This document shows, in pieces, positions 10,948 to 23,465 of a DNA stretch of 64,000 nt (position 1 is its first letter; each line of letters starts with the position of its first letter). The stretch lies in assembly GCF_029227915.1 (NCBI RefSeq), contig NC_079888.1:1240001-1304000 (forward strand), in the 5' to 3' direction. The notes beneath the pieces were generated by a model. The model saw nothing but the letters and a program-made list of their open reading frames with translations. It searched no databases and had not been told where the DNA came from. This DNA comes from Hydractinia symbiolongicarpus (taxonomy: Eukaryota > Cnidaria > Hydrozoa > Anthoathecata > Hydractiniidae). The translations under genes and the position numbers were made by a program.

Positions 10948-13193
10948 TGTGAAGCAACCGTTGTAACTCAAACGGATTGACACCGTTAGAAAGTCAATGA
11001 AAGGTAGTTTTTGAAACTGTCTCTATTTCTTTAGCGGGAAATAAGGGATAGAATTGGTCCCACAGTAAAAAAATGACTTATTTATCGAAATTTTTAAATG
11101 AAGCGCTACCACAGGCTCCAATGTAATCGCTGAGTTCCGGCAATTATGTCGAGTTAAAAAGAATGTTATTTCTTGGAGTTCAATTGGCTCATTTATCACA
11201 TTTATAAGGTCACAGTCCAGAAACAGTTCAATTAATTCCCACAGTCAATCGTTTCACTTTTAAAAGCGATACAACTTAGTAATATCGGAAAAAAAGTCGC
11301 TAAATACATGTTGGTACGAATATGTGAAGCAACCGTTGTAACTCAAACGGATTGACACCGTTAGAAAGTCAATGAAAGGTAGTTTTTGAAACTGTCTCTA
11401 TTTCTTCAGCGTGAACTAACGAATAGGATTGGTTCCACAGTAAAAAAATGACTTATTTATCCAAATTTTTAAATGAAGCGCTACCACAGGGTCCAGTGTA
11501 ATCGCTGAGTTCCGGCAATCATGTCGAGTTAAAAAGAATGTTATTTCTTGGAGTTAAATTGGCTCATTTATCACTTTTATAAAATCACAGTCCAGAAACA
11601 GTTCAATTAATTCCCACAGTCAATCGTTTCACTTTTAAAAGCGATACAACTTAGTAATATCGGAAAAAAAGTCGTTAAATACATGTTGGTACGAATATGT
11701 GACGCAACCGTTGTAACTCAAACGGATTGACACCGTTAAAAAGACAATGAAATGTAGTTTTTGAAACTGTCTCTATTTCTTTAGCGTGAACTAACGGATA
11801 GGATTGTTCCCACAGTAAAAAATGACTTATTAATTTTAATTTTTAAATGAAGCGCTACCACACCGCCCAGTGTAATCGCTGAGTTCCAGCAATTCTGTCA
11901 AATTAAGAAGAATGTCATTCCTTGGAGTCCAATTGGCTCATTTATCACATTTATCAGGTCACAGTCCAGAATCAGTTCAACTAAGTCCAACAGTCAATCC
12001 GTTCACCGTTAAAAGCGATACAACTTAGTAATATCGGAGCAAAAGCACTAAATACATGTTGGTACAAATATGTGAAGCAACCGTTGTAACTCAAACGGAT
12101 TGACACCGTTAGAAAGTCAATGAAAGGTAGTTTTTGAAACTGTCTCTATTTCTTTAGCGGGAAATAACGGTTAGAATTGGTCCCACAGTAAAAAAATGAC
12201 TTATTTATCGAAATTTTTAAATGAAGCGCTACCACAGGGTCCAATGGAATCGCTGAGTTCCGGCAATCATGTCGAGTTAAAAAGAATGTTATTTCTTGGA
12301 GTTCAATTGGCTCATTTATCACATTTATAAGGTCACAGTCCAGAAACAGTTCAATTAACTCCCACAGTCAATCGTTTCACTTTTAAAAGCGATACAACTT
12401 AGTATTATCGGAAAAAAAGTCGCTAAATACATGTTGGTACGAATATGTGAAGCAACCGTTGTAACTCAAACGGATTGACACCGTTAGAAAGTCAATAAAA
12501 GGTAGTTTTTGAAACTGTCTCTATTTCTTCAGCGTAAACTAACGAATAGGATTGGTCCCACAGTAAAAAAATGACTTATTTATCGAAATTTTTAAATGAA
12601 GCGCTACCACAGGGTCCAGTGTAATCGCTGAGTTCCGGCAATCATGTCGAGTTAAAAAGAATGTTATTTCTTGGAGTTTAATTGGCTCATTTATCACATT
12701 TATAAGGTCACAGTCCAGAAACAGTTCAATTAATTCCCACAGTCAATCGTTTCACTTTTAAAAGCGATACAACTTAGTAATATCGGAAAAAAAGTCGCTA
12801 AATACATGTTGGTACGAATATGTGAAGCAACCGTTTTAACTCAAACGGATTGACACCGTTAGAAAGTCAATGAAAGGTAGTTTTTGAAACTGTCTCTATT
12901 TCTTCAGCGTGAACTAACGGCTAGGATTGTTCCCACAGTAAAAAATGACTTATTAATTTTAATTTTTAAATGAAGCGATACCACACCGCCCAGTGTATTC
13001 GCTGAGTTCCAGCAATCCTGTCAAATTAAGAAGAATGTCATTCCTTGGAGTCCAATTGGCTCATTTATCACATTTATCAGGTCACAGTCCAGAATCAGTT
13101 CAACTAAGTCCCACAGTCAATCCGTTCACCGTTAAAAGCGATACAACTTAGTAATATCGGAGCAAAAGCACTAAATACATGTTGGTACAAATA
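10948..13193 (+). repeat. 1123-bp three-unit higher-order repeat, two copies
   Basis: Units at 10948, 11323, 11698 form one copy and 12071, 12446, 12821 the next. Lengths are 375, 375, 373 in both. The extra bases lie in a longer A run (GGAAAAAAAGTCGC) and in TAAAAAAATGAC. The third unit of each copy is the type with CACCGCCCAG and TGTCATTCCTTGGAG. Confidence 0.9.
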
Positions 13194-16184
13194 TGTGAAG
13201 CAACCGTTGTAACTCAAACGGATTGACACCGTTAGAAAGTCAATGAAAGGTAGTTTTTGAAACTGTCTCTATTTCTTTAGCGGGAACTAACGAATAGGAT
13301 TGGTCCCACAGTAAAAAAATGACTTATTTATCGAAATTTTTAAATGAAGCGCTACCACACCGCCCAGTGTATTCGCTGAGTTCCAGCAATCCTGTCAAAT
13401 TAAGAAGAATGTCATTCCTTGGAGTCCAATTGGCTCATTTATCACATTTATCAGGTCACAGTCCAGAATCAGTTCAGCTAAGTCCCACAGTCAATCGTTT
13501 CACTTTTAAAAGCGATACAACTTAGTATTATCGGAAAAAAAGTCGCTAAATACATGTTGGTACGAATATGTGAAGCAACCGTTGTAACTCAAACGGATTG
13601 ACACCGTTAGAAAGTCAATAAAAGGTAGTTTTTGAAACTGTCTCTATTTCTTCAGCGTAAACTAACGAATAGGATTGGTCCCACAGTAAAAAAATGACTT
13701 ATTTATCGAAATTTTTAAATGAAGCGCTACCACAGGGTCCAGTGTAATCGCTGAGTTCCGGCAATCATGTCGAGTTAAAAAGAATGTTATTTCTTGGAGT
13801 TTAATTGGCTCATTTATCACATTTATAAGGTCACAGTCCAGAAACAGTTCAATTAATTCCCACAGTCAATCGTTTCACTTTTAAAAGCGATACAACTTAG
13901 TAATATCGGAAAAAAAGTCGCTAAATACATGTTGGTACGAATATGTGAAGCAACCGTTGTAACTCAAACGGATTGACACCGTTAGAAAGTCAATGAAAGG
14001 TAGTTTTTGAAACTGTCTCTATTTCTTCAGCGTGAACTAACGGCTAGGATTGTTCCCACAGTAAAAAATGACTTATTAATTTTAATTTTTAAATGAAGCG
14101 ATACCACACCGCCCAGTGTATTCGCTGAGTTCCAGCAATCCTGTCAAATTAAGAAGAATGTCATTCCTTGGAGTCCAATTGGCTCATTTATCACATTTAT
14201 CAGGTCACAGTCCAGAATCAGTTCAACTAAGTCCCACAGTCAATCCGTTCACCGTTAAAAGCGATACAACTTAGTAATATCGGAGCAAAAGCACTAAATA
14301 CATGTTGGTACAAATATGTGAAGCAACCGTTGTAACTCAAACGGATTGACACCGTTAGAAAGTCAATGAAAGGTAGTTTTTGAAACTGTCTCTATTTCTT
14401 TAGCGGGAACTAACGAATAGGATTGGTCCCACAGTAAAAAAATGACTTATTTATCGAAATTTTTAAATGAAGCGCTACCACAGGGTCCAGTGTAATCGCT
14501 GAGTTCCGGCAATCATGTCGAGTTAAAAAGAATGTTATTTCTTGGAGTTAAATTGGCTCATTTATCACTTTTATAAAATCACAGTCCAGAAACAGTTCTA
14601 TTAATTCCCACAGTCAATTGTTTCACTTTTAAAAGCGATACAACTTAGTAATATCGGAAAAAATCGCTAAATACATGTTGGTACGAATATGTGACGCAAC
14701 CGTTGTAACTCAAACGGATTGACACCGTTAAAAAGACAATGAAATGTACTTTTTGAAACTGTCTCTATTTCTTCAGCGTGAACTAACGGCTAGGATTGTT
14801 CCCACAGTAAAAAATGACTTATTAATTTTAATTTTTAAATGAAGCGATACCACACCGCCCAGTGTATTCGCTGAGTTCCAGCAATCCTGTCAAATTAAGA
14901 AGAATGTCATTCCTTGGAGTCCAATTGGCTCATTTATCACATTTATCAGGTCACAGTCCAGAATCAGTTCAGCTAAGTCCCACAGTCAATCGTTTCACTT
15001 TTAAAAGCGATACAACTTAGTATTATCGGAAAAAAAGTCGCTAAATACATGTTGGTACGAATATGTGAAGCAACCGTTGTAACTCAAACGGATTGACACC
15101 GTTAGAAAGTCAATAAAAGGTAGTTTTTGAAACTGTCTCTATTTCTTCAGCGTAAACTAACGAATAGGATTGGTCCCACAGTAAAAAAATGACTTATTTA
15201 TCGAAATTTTTAAATGAAGCGCTACCACAGGGTCCAGTGTAATCGCTGAGTTCCGGCAATCATGTCGAGTTAAAAAGAATGTTATTTCTTGGAGTTTAAT
15301 TGGCTCATTTATCACATTTATAAGGTCACAGTCCAGAAACAGTTCAATTAATTCCCACAGTCAATCGTTTCACTTTTAAAAGCGATACAACTTAGTAATA
15401 TCGGAAAAAAAGTCGCTAAATACATGTTGGTACGAATATGTGAAGCAACCGTTGTAACTCAAACGGATTGACACCGTTAGAAAGTCAATGAAAGGTAGTT
15501 TTTGAAACTGTCTCTATTTCTTCAGCGTGAACTAACGGCTAGGATTGTTCCCACAGTAAAAAATGACTTATTAATTTTAATTTTTAAATGAAGCGATACC
15601 ACACCGCCCAGTGTATTCGCTGAGTTCCAGCAATCCTGTCAAATTAAGAAGAATGTCATTCCTTGGAGTCCAATTGGCTCATTTATCACATTTATCAGGT
15701 CACAGTCCAGAATCAGTTCAACTAAGTCCCACAGTCAATCCGTTCACCGTTAAAAGCGATACAACTTAGTAATATCGGAGCAAAAGCACTAAATACATGT
15801 TGGTACAAATATGTGAAGCAACCGTTGTAACTCAAACGGATTGACACCGTTAGAAAGTCAATGAAAGGTAGTTTTTGAAACTGTCTCTATTTCTTTAGCG
15901 GGAACTAACGAATAGGATTGGTCCCACAGTAAAAAAATGACTTATTTATCGAAATTTTTAAATGAAGCGCTACCACAGGGTCCAGTGTAATGGCTGAGTT
16001 CCGGCAATCATGTCGAGTTAAAAAGAATGTTATTTCTTGGAGTTAAATTGGCTCATTTATCACTTTTATAAAATCACAGTCCAGAAACAGTTCTATTAAT
16101 TCCCACAGTCAATTGTTTCACTTTTAAAAGCGATACAACTTAGTAATATCGGAAAAAATCGCTAAATACATGTTGGTACGAATA
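13194..16184 (+). repeat. 1495-bp four-unit higher-order repeat, two copies
   Basis: Copy A has units at 13194, 13569, 13944, 14317 and copy B at 14690, 15064, 15439, 15812. Units 2-4 match almost perfectly between copies. First units share the right-hand mosaic marker CAGTTCAGCTAAGTCC and TTAGTATTATCGG. The unit at 13194 is a three-part mosaic: its ends resemble the unit at 12071, while about 13356-13485 resembles the unit at 12821. That patch accounts for an unusual 68-codon plus-strand open frame here, which is not a gene. Confidence 0.9.
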
Positions 16185-16932
16185 TGTGAAGCAACCGTTG
16201 TAACTCAAACGGATTGACACCGTTAGAAAGTCAATGAAATGTAGTTTTTGAAACTGTCTCTATTTCTTCAGCGTGAACTAACGAATAGGATTGGTTCCAC
16301 AGTAAAAAAATGACTTATTTATCGAAATTTTTAAATGAAGCGCTACCACAGGGTCCAGTGTAATCGCTGAGTTCCGGCAATCATGTCGAGTTAAAAAGAA
16401 TGTTATTTCTTGGAGTTAAATTGGCTCATTTATCACTTTTATAAAATCACAGTCCAGAAACAGTTCTATTAAGTCCCACAGTCAATTGTTTCACTTTTAA
16501 AAGCGATACAACTTAGTAATATCGGAAAAAAAGTCGCTAAATACATGTTGGTGCGAATATGTGAAGCAACCGTTGTAACTCAAACGGATTGACACCGTTA
16601 GAAAGTCAATGAAAGGTAGTTTTTGAAACTGTCTCTATTTCTTCAGTGTGAACTAACGAATAGGATTGGTTCCACAGTAAAAAAATGACTTATTTATCGA
16701 AATTTTTAAATGAAGCGCTACCACAGGGTCCAGTGTAATCGCTGAGTTCCGGCAATCATGTCGAGTTAAAAAGAATGTTATTTCTTGGAGTTAAATTGGC
16801 TCATTTATCACTTTTATAAAATCACAGTCCAGAAACAGTTCTATTAATTCCCACAGTCAATTGTTTCACTTTTAAAAGCGATACAACTTAGTAATATCGG
16901 AAAAATTCGCTAAATACATGTTGGTACGAATA
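16185..16932 (+). repeat. Units 45-46, duplicated pair of one type
   Basis: Units at 16185 (375 bp) and 16560 (373 bp) are near duplicates sharing GAGTTAAATTGGC and TTATCACTTTTATAAAATC. The same type is present at 14317, 15812 and 11323, so this is a local expansion at the edge of the preceding HOR domain. Confidence 0.85.
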
Positions 16933-18042
16933 TGTGACGCAACTGTTGTAACTCAAACGGATTGACACCGTTAAAAAGACAATGAAATGTAGTTTTTGAA
17001 ACTGTCTCTATTTCTTTAGCGGGAACTAACGGATTGGATTGGTCCCACATTAAAAAATGACTTATTTATCAATGAAGCGCTACCACAGGGTCCAGTGTAA
17101 TCGCTGAGTTCTGGGAATCATGTCGAGTTAAAAAGAATGATATTTCTTGGAGTCCAATTGGCTCATTTATCACATTTATAAGATCACAGTCCAGAATCAG
17201 TTTAAATAAGTCCCAAAGTCAATCGTTTCACTGTTAAAAGCGATACAACTTAGTAATATCGGAACAAAATCACTAAATACATGTTGGTACGAATATGTGA
17301 CGCAACCGTTGTAAGTCAAACGGATTGACACCGTTAAAAAGACAATGAAATGTAGTTTTTGAAACTGTGTCTATTTCTTCAGCGTGAACTAACGGCTAGG
17401 ATTGGTCGCACAGTAAAAAATGACTTATTAATCTTAATTTTTAAATGAAGCGCTACCACACCGTCTAGTGTAATCGCTGAGTTCCAGCAATCTTGTCAAA
17501 TTAAGAAGAATGTCATTCCTTGGAGTCCAATTGGCTCATTTATCACATTTATCAGGTCACAGTCCAGAATCAGTTCAACTAAGTCTCACAGTCAATCCGT
17601 TCACCGTTAAAAGCGATACAACTTAGTAATATCGGAGCAAAAGCACTAAATACATGTTGGTACGAATATGTGAAGCAACCGTTGTAACTCAAACGGATTG
17701 ACACCGTTAGAAAGTCAATGAAAGGTAGTTTTTGAAACTGTCTCTATTTCTTTAGCGGGAACTAACGGATAGGATTGGTCCCACAGTACAAAAATAACTT
17801 ATTTATCGAAATTTTTAAATGAAGCGCTACCACAGGGTCCAGTGTAATCGCTGAGTTCTGGGAATCATGTCGAGTTAAAAAGAATGTTATTTTTTGGAGT
17901 CCAATTGGCTCATTTATCACATTTATAAGATCAAAGTCCAGAATCAGTTTAATTAAGTCCCAAAGTCAATCGTTTCACTGTTAAAAGCGGTACAACTTAG
18001 TAATATCGGAACAAAATCACCAAATACATGTTGGTACGATTA
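16933..18042 (+). repeat. Units 47-49; first one has a 10-bp internal deletion
   Basis: Units start at 16933, 17296 and 17669. The first is 363 bp because about 10 bp are missing near 17079, where TTATCGAAATTTTTAAATG has become TTATCAATG. Its second half carries GAGTTCTGGGAATC, a marker of this region. These units mark the transition to the larger HORs on the right. Confidence 0.85.
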
Positions 18043-18054
18043 CGTGACGTAATC
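18038..18054. other. 17-bp dyad GATTACGTGACGTAATC at a unit junction
   Basis: Perfect 8-bp arms surround one central base. The same sequence lies at 21481-21497, 22598-22614, 26070-26086, 28904-28920 and 34326-34342. It arose by a few changes in the normal junction, GAATATGTGACGCAACC. The core TGACGTAA resembles bZIP (CRE/PAR-type) binding sites. Binding by any protein is speculation. Confidence 0.6.
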
Positions 18055-18269
18055 GTTGTAACTCAAACGGATTGACACCGTTAGAAAGTCAATGAAATGT
18101 AGTTTTTGAAACTGTCTATATTTCTTCAGCGTGAACCTCATTTATCACATTGATAAGGTCACAGTCCAGAATCAGTTCAATTAAGTCCCACAGTCAATCG
18201 TTTCACTTTTAAGAGCGATACAACTTAGTAATATCGGAAAAAATCGCTAAATACATGTTGGTACGAATA
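18043..18269 (+). repeat. 227-bp short unit, copy 1
   Basis: Consensus 95-239 is absent. The join reads GCGTGAAC directly followed by CTCATTTATCAC. The left junction of this unit carries the 17-bp dyad GATTACGTGACGTAATC. A distinctive CACATTGATAAGG follows the join. Confidence 0.95.
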
Positions 18270-18641
18270 TGTGAAGCAACCGTTGTAACTCAAACGGATT
18301 GACACCGTTAGAAAGTCAATGAAAGGTAGTTTTTGAAACTGTCTCTATTTCTTTAGCGGGAACTAACGGATAGGATTGGTCCCACAGTAAAAAATCACTT
18401 ATTTATCGAAATTTTTAAATGAAGCGCTACCACAGGGTCCAGTGTAATCGCTGAGTTCTGGGAATCATGTCGAGTTAAAAAGAATGTTATTTCTTGGAGT
18501 CCAATTGGCTCATTTATCACGTTTATAAGATCAAAGTCCAGAATCAGTTTAATTAAGTCCCAAAGTCAATCGTTTCACTGTTAAAAGCGATACAACTTTG
18601 TAATATCGGAAAAAATCGCTAAATACATGTTGGTACGAATA
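18270..18641 (+). repeat. Full unit preceding a 118-bp short unit
   Basis: A 372-bp unit with the marker TTATCACGTTTATAAGATCAA, which recurs in the units at 22976, 30745 and 32352. In all four places the next unit is the 118-bp short form, so full unit plus short unit has been copied as a block. Confidence 0.9.
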
Positions 18642-18759
18642 TGTGAAGCAACCGTTGTAACTCAAACGGATTGACACCGTTAGAAAGTCAATGAAAGGTA
18701 GTTTTTTTACAACTTAGTAATATCAGAACAAAAGCACTAAGTACATGTTGGTACGAATA
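18642..18759 (+). repeat. 118-bp short unit, copy 2
   Basis: Same seven-T join and ATCAGAAC marker as the copy at 2606. It is followed by the unit at 18760, the first of the type with AATGATTTATTTATCG that follows almost every short unit. Confidence 0.95.
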
Positions 18760-19132
18760 TGTGAAGCAACCGTTGTAACTCAAACGGATTGACACCGTTA
18801 GAAAGTCAATGAAAGGTAGTTTTTGAAACTGTCTCTATTTCTTTAGCGGGAACTAACGGATAGGATTGATCCCACAGTAAAAAATGATTTATTTATCGAA
18901 ATTTTTAAATGAAGCGCTACCACAGGGTCCAGTGTAATCGCTGAGTTCCGGCAATCATGTCGAGTTAAAAAGAATGTTATTTCTTGGAGTCCAATTGGCC
19001 CATTTATCACATTTATCAGGTCACAGTCCAAAATCAGTTCAACTAAGTCCCACAGTCAATCGGTTCACCGTTAAAAGCGATACAACTTAGTAATATCGGA
19101 ACAAAATCACTAAATACATGTTGGTACGAATA
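18760..19132 (+). repeat. Full unit, fixed right partner of the 118-bp unit
   Basis: A 373-bp unit with AATGATTTATTTATCG. The same type follows the short units at 19878, 23348, 29136, 31116, 32723, 35530, 37728, 40080 and 61737. Short unit plus partner make a composite of about 491 bp. Its minus strand stays open for 62 codons, a property shared by all partners and best explained by common descent, not coding. Confidence 0.88.
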
Positions 19133-19877
19133 TGTGACGCAACCGTTGTAACTCAAACGGATTGACACCGTTAAAAAGACAATGAAATGTAGTTTTTGAA
19201 ACTGTCTCTATTTCTTCAGCGTGAACTAACGGATAGGATTGGTCCCACAGTAAAAAATGATTTATTTATCGAAATTTTTAAATGAAGCGCTACCACAGGG
19301 TCCAGTGTAATCGCTGAGTTCCGGGAATCATGTCGAGTTAAAAAGAATGTTATTTCTTGGAGTCCAATTGGCTCATTTATCACATTTATCAGGTCACAGT
19401 CCAAAATCAGTTCAAATAAGTCCCACAGTCAATCCCTTCACCGTTAAAAGCGATACAACTTAGTAATATCGGAGCAAAAGCACTAAATACATGTTGGTAC
19501 GAATATGTGAAGCAACCGTTGTAACTCAAACGGATTGACACCGTTAGAAAGTCAATGAAAGGTAGTTTTTGAAACTGTCTCTATTTCTTTAGCGGGAACT
19601 AACGGATAGGATTGGTCCCACAGTAAAAAATAACTTATTTATCGAAATTTTTAAATAAAGCGCTACCACAGGGTCCAGTGTAATCGCTGAGTTCTGGGAA
19701 TCATGTCGAGTTAAAAAGAATGTTATTTTTGGAGTCCAATTGGCTCATTTATCACATTTATCAGGTCACAGTCCAGAATCAGTTCAACTAAGTCCCACAG
19801 TCAATCCGTTCACCGTTAAAAGCGTTACAACTTAGTAATATCGGAACAAAAGCACTAAATACATGATGGTACGAATA

Positions 19878-19995
19878 TGTGAAGCAACCGTTGTAACTCA
19901 AACGGATTGACACCGTTAGAAAGTCAATGAAAGGTAGTTTTTTTACAACTTAGTAATATCAGAACAAAAGCACTAAGTACATGTTGGTACGAATA
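19878..19995 (+). repeat. 118-bp short unit, copy 3
   Basis: Seven-T join and ATCAGAAC marker present. It lies 3470 bp before its counterpart at 23348 and carries the same GCACTAAGTACATG end. Confidence 0.95.
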
Positions 19996-22900
19996 TGTGA
20001 AGCAACCGTTGTAACTCAAACGGATTGACACCGTTAGAAAGTCAATGAAAGGTAGTTTTTGAAACTGTCTCTATTTCTTTAGCGGGAACTAACGGATAGG
20101 ATTGGTCCCACAGTAAAAAATGATTTATTTATCGAAATTTTTAAATGAAGCGCTACCACAGGGTCCAGTGTAATCGCTGAGTTCCGGCAATCATGTCGAG
20201 TTAAAAAGAATGTTATTTCTTGGAGTCCAATTGGCTCATTTATCACATTTATCAGGTCACAGTCCAAAATCAGTTCAACTAAGTCTCACAGTCAATCGGT
20301 TTACCGTTAAAAGCGATACAACTTAGTAATATCGGAACAAAATCACTAAATACATGTTGGTACGAATATGTGACGCAACCGTTGTAACTCAAACGGATTG
20401 ACACCGTTAAAAAGACAATGAAATGTAGTTTTTGAAACTGTCTCTATTTCTTCAGCGTGAACTAACGGCTAGGATTGGTCCCACAGAAAAAAATGTCTTA
20501 TTAACCTTAATTTTTAAATGAAGCGCTACCACACCGCCTAGTGTAATAGCTGAGTTCCAGCAATCCTGTCTAATTAAGAAGAATGTCATTCCTTGGAGTC
20601 CAATTGGCTCATTTATCACATTTATCAGGTCACAGTCCAGAATCAGTTCAACTAAGTCCCACAGTCAATCCGTTCACCGTTAAAGGCGTTACAACTTAGT
20701 AATATCGGAACAAAAGCACTAAATACATGATGGTACGAATATGTGAAGCAACCGTTATAACTAAAACGGATTGACACCGTTAGAAAGTCAATGAAAGGTA
20801 GTTTTTGAAACTGTCTCTATTTCTTTAGCGGGAACTAACAGATAGGATTGGTCCCACAGTAAAAAAATAACTTATTATCGAAATTTTTAAATGAAGCACT
20901 ACCACAGGCTCCAGTGTTATCGCTGAGTTTTGGGAATCATGTCAAGTTAAAAAGAATGTTATTTTTGGAGTCCAATTGGCTCATTTATCACATTTATAGG
21001 ATCACAGTCCAGAATCAGTTTAATTAAGTCCCAAAGTCAATCGTTTCACTGTTAAAAGCGGTACAACTTAGTAATATCGGAACAAAATCACTAAATACAT
21101 GTTGGTACGAATATGTGACGCAACCGTTGTAACTCAAACGGATTGACACCGTTAGAAAGACAATGAAATGTAGTTTTTGAAACTGTCTCTATTTCTTCAG
21201 CGTGAACTAACGAATAGGATTGGTCCCACAGTAAAAAATGACTTATTAACCTTAATTTTTAAATGAAGCAGTACCACACCGTCTAGTGTAATCGCTGAGT
21301 TCCAGCAATCCTGTCAAATTACGAAGAATGTCATTCCTTGGAGTCCAATTGGCTCATTTATCACATTTATCAGGTCACAGTCCAGAATCAGTTCAACTAA
21401 GTCCCACAGTCAATCGTTTCACTTTTAAAAGCGATACAACTTAGTAAGATCGGAACAAGTCGCTAAATACATGTTGGTACGATTACGTGACGTAATCGTT
21501 GTAACTCAAACGGATTGACACCGTTAGAAAGTCAATGAAATGTAGTTTTTGAAACTGTCTCTATTTCTTTAGCGGGAACTAACGGATAGGATTGGTCCCA
21601 CAGTAAAAAATGATTTATTTATCGAAATTTTTAAATGAAGCGCTACCACAGGGTCCAGTGTAATCGCTGAGTTCCGGCAATCATGTCGAGTTAAAAAGAA
21701 TGTTATTTCTTGGAGTCCAATTGGCTCATTTATCACATTTATCAGGTCACAGTCCAAAATCAGTTCAACTAAGTCCCACAGTCAATCCCTTCACCGTTAA
21801 AAGCGATACAACTTAGTAATATCGGAGCAAAAGCACTAAATACATGTTGGTACGAATATGTGAAGCAACCATTGTAACTCAAACGGATTGACACCGTTAG
21901 AAAGTCAATGAAAGGTAGTTTTTGAAACTGTCTCTATTTCTTTAGCGGGAACTAACGGATAGGATTGGTCCCACAGTAAAAAATAACTTATTTATCGAAA
22001 TTTTTAAATGAAGCGCTACCACAGGGTCCAGTGTAATCGCTGAGTTCTGGGAATCATGTCGAGTTAAAAAGAATGTTATTTTTGGAGTCCAATTGGCTCA
22101 TTTATCACATTTATCAGGTCACAGTCCAGAATCAGTTCAACTAAGTCCCACAGTCAATCCGTTCACCGTTAAAAGCGTTACAACTTAGTAATATCGGAAC
22201 AAAAGCACTAAATACATGATGGTACGAATATGTGAAGCAACCGTTGTAACTCAAACGGATTGACACCGTTAGAAAGTCAATGAAAGGTAGTTTTTGAAAC
22301 TGTTTCTATTTTTTTAGCGGGAACTAACGGATAGGGTTGGTCCCACAGTAAAAAATGACTTATTTATCGAAATTTTTAAATGAAGCGCTACCACAGGGTC
22401 CAGTGTAATCGCTGAGTTCCGGGAATCATGTCGAGTTAAAAAGAATGTTATTTCTTTGTGTTCAATTGGCTCATTTATCACATTTATAAGGTCACAGTCC
22501 AGAAACAGTTCAATTAATTCCCACAGTCAATCGTTTCACTTTTAAAAGCGATACAACTTAGTAAGATCGGAACAAGTCGCTAAATACATGTTGGTACGAT
22601 TACGTGACGTAATCGTTGTAACTCAAACGGATTGACACCGTTAGAAAGTCAATGAAATGTAGTTTTTGAAACTGTCTCTATTTCTTTAGCGGGAACTAAC
22701 GGATAGGATTGGTCCCACAGTAAAAAATGATTTATTTATCGAAATTTTTAAATGAAGCGCTACCACAGGGTCCAGTGTAATCGCTGAGTTCCGGCAATCA
22801 TGTCGAGTTAAAAAGAATGTTATTTCTTGGAGTCCAATTGGCTCATTTATCACATTTATCAGGTCACAGTCCAAAATCAGTTCAACTAAGTCCCACAGTC

Positions 22901-23347
22901 AATCCCTTCACCGTTAAAAGCGATACAACTTAGTAATATCGGAGCAAAAGCACTAAATACATGTTGGTACGAATATGTGAAGCAACCGTTGTAACTCAAA
23001 CGGATTGACACCGTTAGAAAGTCAATGAAAGGTAGTTTTTGAAACTGTCTATATTTCTTTAGCGGGAACTAACGGATAGGATTGGTCCCACAGTAAAAAA
23101 TAACTTATTTATCGAAATTTTTAAATGAAGCGCTACCACAGGGTCCAGTGTAATCGCTGAGTTCTGGGAATCATGTCGAGTTAAAAAGAATGTTATTTCT
23201 TGGAGTCCAATTGGCTCATTTATCACGTTTATAAGATCAAAGTCCAGAATCAGTTTAATTAAGTCCCAAAGTCAATCGTTTCACTGTTAAAAGCGATACA
23301 ACTTTGTAATATCGGAAAAAATCGCTAAATACATGTTGGTACGAATA

Positions 23348-23465
23348 TGTGAAGCAACCGTTGTAACTCAAACGGATTGACACCGTTAGAAAGTCAATGA
23401 AAGGTAGTTTTTTTACAACTTAGTAATATCAGAACAAAAGCACTAAGTACATGTTGGTACGAATA
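23348..23465 (+). repeat. 118-bp short unit, copy 4
   Basis: Counterpart of the short unit at 19878 in the second copy of the 3470-bp HOR. The preceding unit at 22976 is the type seen at 18270. Confidence 0.95.

Noticed and set aside
13319-13525. 68-codon plus-strand open frame
   Set aside because: It exists only because unit 13194 is a mosaic that removed stop codons present in both parental types. No recognisable protein features.
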